Origin: Bacteroidales bacterium
Lineage (GTDB): Bacteria > Bacteroidota > Bacteroidia > Bacteroidales > UBA932
Assembly: GCA_015060455.1 (NCBI GenBank)
Contig: SUYM01000001.1
Coordinates: 1-64,000, forward strand
DNA length: 64,000 nt
Direction: 5' to 3'
Each line of letters starts with the position of its first letter. The first letter of the stretch is position 1. The translations under genes were made by a program, and so were the position numbers. The notes beneath the pieces were generated by a model. It saw nothing but the letters and a program-made list of their open reading frames with translations, did no database searches and had not been told where the DNA came from. This document shows positions 59,482 to 64,000 of the stretch, in pieces.

Positions 59482-62463
59482 ATGAATACAATAGAACCTG
59501 TAATATTGAAGGAACTGAAAGGTACTGATTATGAGTTGCTTATAAAGTTTCGAATCAGGAAGATCCTGATGATTTGCAGCAGTTATGACGCCTTCATCCT
59601 TGAAGAGGACGGTCAGATAGAATCGCAGATTTATCGGGAATATATAGAACTTAACCTGAGCAATCCCCCTCAGTTCGTATGGGTGCAGACTTCGGAACAG
59701 GCACGTGAGGTGCTGAATACTGTTGTCGGCATCGATATGGTCATCTGCATGTACAACGTCTCGGACAAGGACATTTTCTCCCTGGCACGGGAACTCAAAC
59801 AGGAGGGACGCAGCCTGCCGTTCGTGCTTCTGACTCATTTCTCGAAGGAGGTATATCGGCGTCTGGCTCTGATGGATACGGCAGCGATAGACTATATGTT
59901 CTGCTGGCACGGCAATGCCGACCTCATACTTGCCATCATCAAGTTGTTTGAAGACTTGAAAAATGCTGATAATGACATACTTAACGTGGGAGTTCAGGCG
60001 ATTCTCCTTGTGGAGGACTCGGTCAGATACTACTCCACCTATCTTCCGGAGATATACAAGATGGTCATCAAGCAGAGTGCTGAGTTCATGAGGGAGACTA
60101 TCAATGTCCAGAAAAGGAAACTCAGAAAGCGCTCTCGCCCTAAGATCCTGCTTGCGACAAATCTTGATGATGCCATGAACATGTATTCCAAGTACAAGTC
60201 CAATCTTCTTGGTGTCATTTCGGATGTCGGATTCACGGTGCACAAGGGAGACAAGCCCGAAGATGAGAAGAGGGATGCGGGAATCGATCTTGTACGTCAT
60301 ATCAAGGCAGATGATGAGAACATGCCGATTCTCCTTCAATCTTCCCAAGACAGCATAGCCGCTGTGGCAGAGGAACTTGGAGTGGGTTTCCTAAGGAAAT
60401 ACTCCAAGACATTGATGATTCAGTTGTCGGATTATATCAGAGATGAATTCGGCTTTGGTGACTTTGTCTTCCGTGATGCCGACAGGTGCGAATACGGCAG
60501 CGCCTCCAATCTCAAGGAACTGGAACATATGATGAGAAATGTCCCTGACAATGTGCTTCTGTACAATACCTCCAAGAACATGTTCTCAAAATGGTTCCTT
60601 GCACGCGGGCTCTTCACTTTGGGAGGCAAGTTCAAGGATGTGACTCTCTCACATTTTCCCGATGTGCAGTCAATGAGAGATTATATTTCTCAGCAGATAC
60701 ATGATTATCACGCACTTACAGGACGTGGAGTCATTGCGCATTTTGACACAGAAAGTTATGGAAGACATATCTGGTTCGGCCGCATGGGTGACGGGTCCAT
60801 AGGAGGAAAGGCCCGCGGACTTGCCTTCCTGAACAGCCTTGTATATAAGCATAAACTTACTGACAAATATGAGGGTGTAAAGATATCCATTCCAAGGACT
60901 GTGGTCATTGCTACAGATTACTTCGATCAGTTCATCCTGGAAAATGACCTTCAATATGTCATTGATGCAGATGTTTCAGATGAAGAGATCCTCTCTGAGT
61001 TTGTGGCGGCCCGTCTTCCTGAAAAGTTGGTCGAGCAGTTGAGAGTCTATGTCAATACCGCCCGCTCCCCTTTTGCAGTCAGGTCAAGTTCAAAACTGGA
61101 AGACAGCAGTTACCAGCCGTTTGCAGGGGTGTATTCTACGTATATGGTGCCGCTGGTAGAGAACAGGGACCAGATGCTCCGAATGCTTGGAAAGGCCATT
61201 AAAAGTGTCTATGCCTCAGTGTTTTATGCAGGCAGCAGGACCTATATCCAGACCACCGGCAATCTGCTCAGTGAGGAAAAGATGGCGGTTGTGGTGCAAA
61301 GCATCTGCGGATCCAATCACGAGGGTTATTATTATCCGATGATGTCGGGTGTGGCACGTTCGGTGAATTTCTATCCGATAGGAAATGAGAAGCCTGAGGA
61401 AGGTATAGTCAATCTGGCCTTCGGTCTTGGAAAGACAGTTGTCGATGGTGGCAACACCCTCAGATTCAGTCCAAGATTCCCAAAGAAGATACTCCAGTTG
61501 TCAGATGTCAAACTGGCATTACGTGATACTCAGAAACAGATGTTTGCTTTGGATCTTAGGCCTGGTGCCTTCAAGATTTCTTGTAATGACGGGGTCAACC
61601 TTGTTCATCCTCAGGTTGCAGAGGTGCTGCCTTCATTCCCGCACCCTGAACTCGTGGCATCTACTTTCAGCCTCGACAACAACAGGATGGTGCCGGGGGT
61701 TGCTGCCGTTGGACCGAGGGTGATATCCTTTGACGCGATATTGAAATATGGCCGCTTCCCTATCGCACAGATACTCACTGATGTAATGGACATCTGCAAG
61801 AGGGCTATGATGTGTGATATAGAGATTGAGTTTGCTGTTGATGTCATACCGTCAAGCAAGGGTCAGCAACTCGTGATGAAACTGCTTCAGGTGAGACCGG
61901 TTGCCGAATTTGGGGATGACAGAGGATTGTCTATGGAAAAGGCTCAGGAAGCACTGCCAAATATTCTCATATCCTCATCGAAGGCTCTTGGCTCAGGTTT
62001 CATCGATGGTATGAAGTATATCCTCAGTGTTCCGTCTTCATCCTTTGACAGCGCAAGGACCAATCAGATGGCAGCCGAGGTGGCACAACTGAACAGAAGG
62101 GTCAAGGAAGAGGGTGCATCATACCTGCTTATAGGTCCGGGCCGTTGGGGGTCTTCGGACCCATGGCTCGGCATCCCTGTGGTGTGGAGTGATATCTCTG
62201 AGGCCAGGATGATAGTCGAGACTGCCATACCGGGATATAGGATCGAACCGAGTCAGGGCACCCATTTCTTCCAGAACATCACATCTCTCGGAGTGGGTTA
62301 CCTTACCATCGATACTGTCTATGGTGACGGAGAGATTGATGAGGCTGCAATTGCCTCTCTGGAATGTGTATATGACGGTGAATTTGTCAAACTTTACAAG
62401 GCTCCCCAGGGTCTTACCGGCTTTATCGACCGAAAATCCAACAGTGCAATAATTGGTTATTGA
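59482..62463 (+). CDS. Receiver-domain protein fused to a PEP/pyruvate-binding (PPDK_N) domain
   Basis: A 993-residue protein. Residues about 25-160 are a degenerate receiver domain without the phospho-acceptor Asp. Residues about 172-325 are a second receiver with acidic pocket E178/D179, phospho-acceptor D248 in GVISDVGF, S287 and K306, interrupted by a charged helix (about 200-220). From about 435 to the end lies the ATP-grasp PEP/pyruvate-binding domain: GDGSIGGKARGLAFL, RSSSKLEDSSYQPFAGVYS and GPGRWGSSDPW. The swivelling His domain and TIM barrel of PEP synthase are absent, so it cannot catalyse the full reaction. A phosphorylation-controlled regulatory kinase or PEP sensor is inferred. 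Confidence 0.85.
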   Translation: MNTIEPVILKELKGTDYELLIKFRIRKILMICSSYDAFILEEDGQIESQIYREYIELNLSNPPQFVWVQTSEQAREVLNTVVGIDMVICMYNVSDKDIFSLARELKQEGRSLPFVLLTHFSKEVYRRLALMDTAAIDYMFCWHGNADLILAIIKLFEDLKNADNDILNVGVQAILLVEDSVRYYSTYLPEIYKMVIKQSAEFMRETINVQKRKLRKRSRPKILLATNLDDAMNMYSKYKSNLLGVISDVGFTVHKGDKPEDEKRDAGIDLVRHIKADDENMPILLQSSQDSIAAVAEELGVGFLRKYSKTLMIQLSDYIRDEFGFGDFVFRDADRCEYGSASNLKELEHMMRNVPDNVLLYNTSKNMFSKWFLARGLFTLGGKFKDVTLSHFPDVQSMRDYISQQIHDYHALTGRGVIAHFDTESYGRHIWFGRMGDGSIGGKARGLAFLNSLVYKHKLTDKYEGVKISIPRTVVIATDYFDQFILENDLQYVIDADVSDEEILSEFVAARLPEKLVEQLRVYVNTARSPFAVRSSSKLEDSSYQPFAGVYSTYMVPLVENRDQMLRMLGKAIKSVYASVFYAGSRTYIQTTGNLLSEEKMAVVVQSICGSNHEGYYYPMMSGVARSVNFYPIGNEKPEEGIVNLAFGLGKTVVDGGNTLRFSPRFPKKILQLSDVKLALRDTQKQMFALDLRPGAFKISCNDGVNLVHPQVAEVLPSFPHPELVASTFSLDNNRMVPGVAAVGPRVISFDAILKYGRFPIAQILTDVMDICKRAMMCDIEIEFAVDVIPSSKGQQLVMKLLQVRPVAEFGDDRGLSMEKAQEALPNILISSSKALGSGFIDGMKYILSVPSSSFDSARTNQMAAEVAQLNRRVKEEGASYLLIGPGRWGSSDPWLGIPVVWSDISEARMIVETAIPGYRIEPSQGTHFFQNITSLGVGYLTIDTVYGDGEIDEAAIASLECVYDGEFVKLYKAPQGLTGFIDRKSNSAIIGY

Positions 62464-62486
62464 TATTGGTCTAATATATTGAAAAT

Positions 62487-62539
62487 AAAAGCGCTTAACA
62501 AGCATGTTATAAGTGATAACATTTTTGTTAAGCGCTTTT
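62487..62539. terminator. Compound bidirectional terminator
   Basis: A 15-bp stem pairs AAAAGCGCTTAACAA (62487-62501) with 62525-62539 and encloses a second hairpin, TGTTAT (62505-62510) with ATAACA (62516-62521). It separates the convergent PEP-binding and amylase genes. Confidence 0.8.
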
Positions 62540-62551
62540 GTGGGGTAATTA

Positions 62552-64000
62552 TTATATCAAAGTTATAAGAGAATAGCCTTTTGCAGGGACATTGATGTCT
62601 ATTGTCATACCCGGATAGAGCCTGTCTGAAATTTCTATCTCCATCCATTCGAAAGCATGCTCCGGGATGGTCAGTTTCATCTTGGAGTCGCAGTGTGAGA
62701 AGTTGATTGCAACCAGTAAGGTGTGATCCTCATAATCCCTGAGGAAGGCAAAGTGCCTGTCCTTGTTGAACCCATCAGAACTCTGGTTGCAGTAACATAG
62801 GTCATAGGTTGTGCCCAAGGAAATAGCAGTGTCATTTGTTGCTGTCCTGAGTGCGGAAGCAAAGCGTATGAACAGGTCGGCCTCGGTTTCGTTCAGGCCG
62901 GCATCTGCAAGTTGGGCTGCATCAAGTTGCATATATGCCTTTTCTGCAATCACCTTTCTGAGGCGCCTGACCGAATCTACTGACCACCAGTCAAAGATTG
63001 TCGTCCTTCCGTCCCTGCCGCTGAATCCTTCTGCATCCATTCCCTTCTCCCCCACTTCTTCTCCGAAATATACCATGAAAGGCGCTGTGTTCAGCATCAG
63101 AGACACTGCAAGAGGCGCCATGGTGTCTTCTGACTTTCTTCCGAAGAAATCCGATCCGAATCTCTGTTCGTCATGATTTTCAAGGAAATTCAGCATATAT
63201 GGTTGCAGGTCACCGAGTTCCTGCCAATTCCTTGTGATACCTGTGGCTGACTGCCAAAGTTCCGTAGGCATGCCGTCTTCTGCTGCATTCTTCTCCACAA
63301 TCACACGCAGCGTGTCGTACAGTCCTGACTTATCATATAGATAATCAAAGCCGATCTGTCTTATATAATGACTGTACAGTTCCTTCTTATAGACCTCTGC
63401 AATGAAGATCAGGTCGGGATAACTTCTCTTTATCCGCTCTATAAGCCATTTGAAGAACTGTGGGGGCACAAGTTCCACCATATCGCACCTGAATCCATCA
63501 ACTCCTTTGGAAGACCAGAAATCAATGATTTCGTACATCTTCTCCCATGTCGGGTTGTATGAGTCGCAATAGTTTATCTTGATGGTCTCGTACCAGTCGT
63601 TGACTCCCGGATATGGGGAGTAGCAGTTGTTTCCTGTCGCCATAGCCGGAATTTCCTCGTAGGGCTTCATTCCCTCAGGACACAGTGCAGGAAGCACGAG
63701 AGCCTGTCCCGGATAATAGAAAAAGTCATTCGACTCCTTCCAGTGGACGCTTTTGTCGTCATCCTGTCCAAGGACGCTATGTCCCTCTACAAGTCCGCTC
63801 CTGCCGTAATCTCTTGCAACATGGTTGGGAACAAAGTCGATGATGACTTTGAGCCCGTGTTCGTGAGTGCGTGCAACAAGCAGTTCGAATTCCTCCATCC
63901 TTCTGGCCGGATCGTCAGCAAGATAGGCATTCACGTCATAATAATCGCAGATTGCATATGGGGATCCTGCCTTGCCTTTCACGAACTGGGGATGGGACGG
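62552..64000 (-). CDS. GH13 alpha-amylase family enzyme (5-prime end outside window)
   Basis: At least 482 residues; the frame stays open to the window edge and the true start lies beyond 64000. A (beta/alpha)8 GH13 domain: GSPYAICDYYDVN, KVIIDFVPNH (region I), GFRCDMVE with the nucleophile Asp (region II), LIFIAEVYKKE with the acid Glu (region III) and NFLENHDEQR (region IV). A C-terminal beta domain follows. It hydrolyses or rearranges alpha-glucans; no signal peptide can be assessed. GTG 63982 is not a likely start because homologous sequence continues upstream. Confidence 0.9.
   Translation of the reverse strand, partial: PSHPQFVKGKAGSPYAICDYYDVNAYLADDPARRMEEFELLVARTHEHGLKVIIDFVPNHVARDYGRSGLVEGHSVLGQDDDKSVHWKESNDFFYYPGQALVLPALCPEGMKPYEEIPAMATGNNCYSPYPGVNDWYETIKINYCDSYNPTWEKMYEIIDFWSSKGVDGFRCDMVELVPPQFFKWLIERIKRSYPDLIFIAEVYKKELYSHYIRQIGFDYLYDKSGLYDTLRVIVEKNAAEDGMPTELWQSATGITRNWQELGDLQPYMLNFLENHDEQRFGSDFFGRKSEDTMAPLAVSLMLNTAPFMVYFGEEVGEKGMDAEGFSGRDGRTTIFDWWSVDSVRRLRKVIAEKAYMQLDAAQLADAGLNETEADLFIRFASALRTATNDTAISLGTTYDLCYCNQSSDGFNKDRHFAFLRDYEDHTLLVAINFSHCDSKMKLTIPEHAFEWMEIEISDRLYPGMTIDINVPAKGYSLITLI

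Overview
The window is a 64 kb piece of a Bacteroidota chromosome, most likely order Bacteroidales. Almost every transcription unit is preceded by the Bacteroidota-type -7 box TAnnTTTG, and clear Shine-Dalgarno sequences are scarce. The gene set fits: malic enzyme-phosphotransacetylase fusion, a lipidated TamA-like protein (TamL type), a receptor with a carboxypeptidase-like regulatory domain, and a PEP/pyruvate-binding protein with receiver domains. Genus cannot be fixed from sequence alone. Most of the window is ordinary housekeeping chromosome; the accessory part is the first 3 kb.

Layout. 1-3000: an intact WbuC-type cupin carrying an in-frame palindromic repeat array, then a two-gene ATPase plus DUF4435/TOPRIM module resembling the PARIS anti-phage system, then broken cupin copies around a tRNA-Ser gene. 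3-5 kb: a rhamnosyltransferase-like glycosyltransferase and a nucleotidyltransferase-like protein. 5-11 kb: gapA, malic enzyme, two secreted peptidase-like proteins, rubrerythrin. 11-19.5 kb, mostly minus strand: pssA, a C1 peptidase, an alpha/beta hydrolase, an aminotransferase, a PHP phosphatase, maf, ALDH, SDR, a KdsC-like phosphatase and a DUF3467 protein. 19.5-22.3 kb: a UbiA prenyltransferase/radical SAM pair, then a queuosine-precursor transporter with a queF remnant behind it. 22.5-29.8 kb: a tightly packed plus-strand run valS-tatA-tatC-ABC-F-rlmB-dipeptidase. 29.8-33.7 kb, minus strand: an EamA transporter, cinA, pyrD and an XRE regulator with its own operators. 34.2-36.7 kb: queA and a PlsC-like acyltransferase. 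36.7-38.7 kb: an MscS channel and a Ca/Na antiporter. 38.8-41.7 kb: resB-ccsA-triheme peroxidase. Then rlmD and a TonB-dependent-type outer-membrane protein. 45.9-52.1 kb: a TPP-riboswitch-led thiamine operon. 52.1-53.9 kb: a DUF1963 gene interrupted by a stop and two small outer-membrane barrels. 54-64 kb: a GNAT-like protein, rarA, tamL, an rRNA methyltransferase, the receiver/PEP-binding protein and a GH13 amylase cut by the window edge.

How parts work together. The thiamine operon makes the thiazole with a Thi4-type enzyme having His where yeast Thi4 has its sacrificial Cys, rather than ThiSGFH. It combines this with thiazole kinase, HMP(-P) kinase, TMP synthase, TMP kinase and a ThiE-TenA fusion. 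Queuosine biosynthesis looks converted to salvage: queF survives only as a 3-prime scar beside the transporter, while queA is intact 12 kb away. ResB and CcsA would attach haem to the triheme peroxidase encoded directly downstream. The best candidate for a system of special interest is the ATPase/DUF4435 pair and its odd cupin/tRNA setting.
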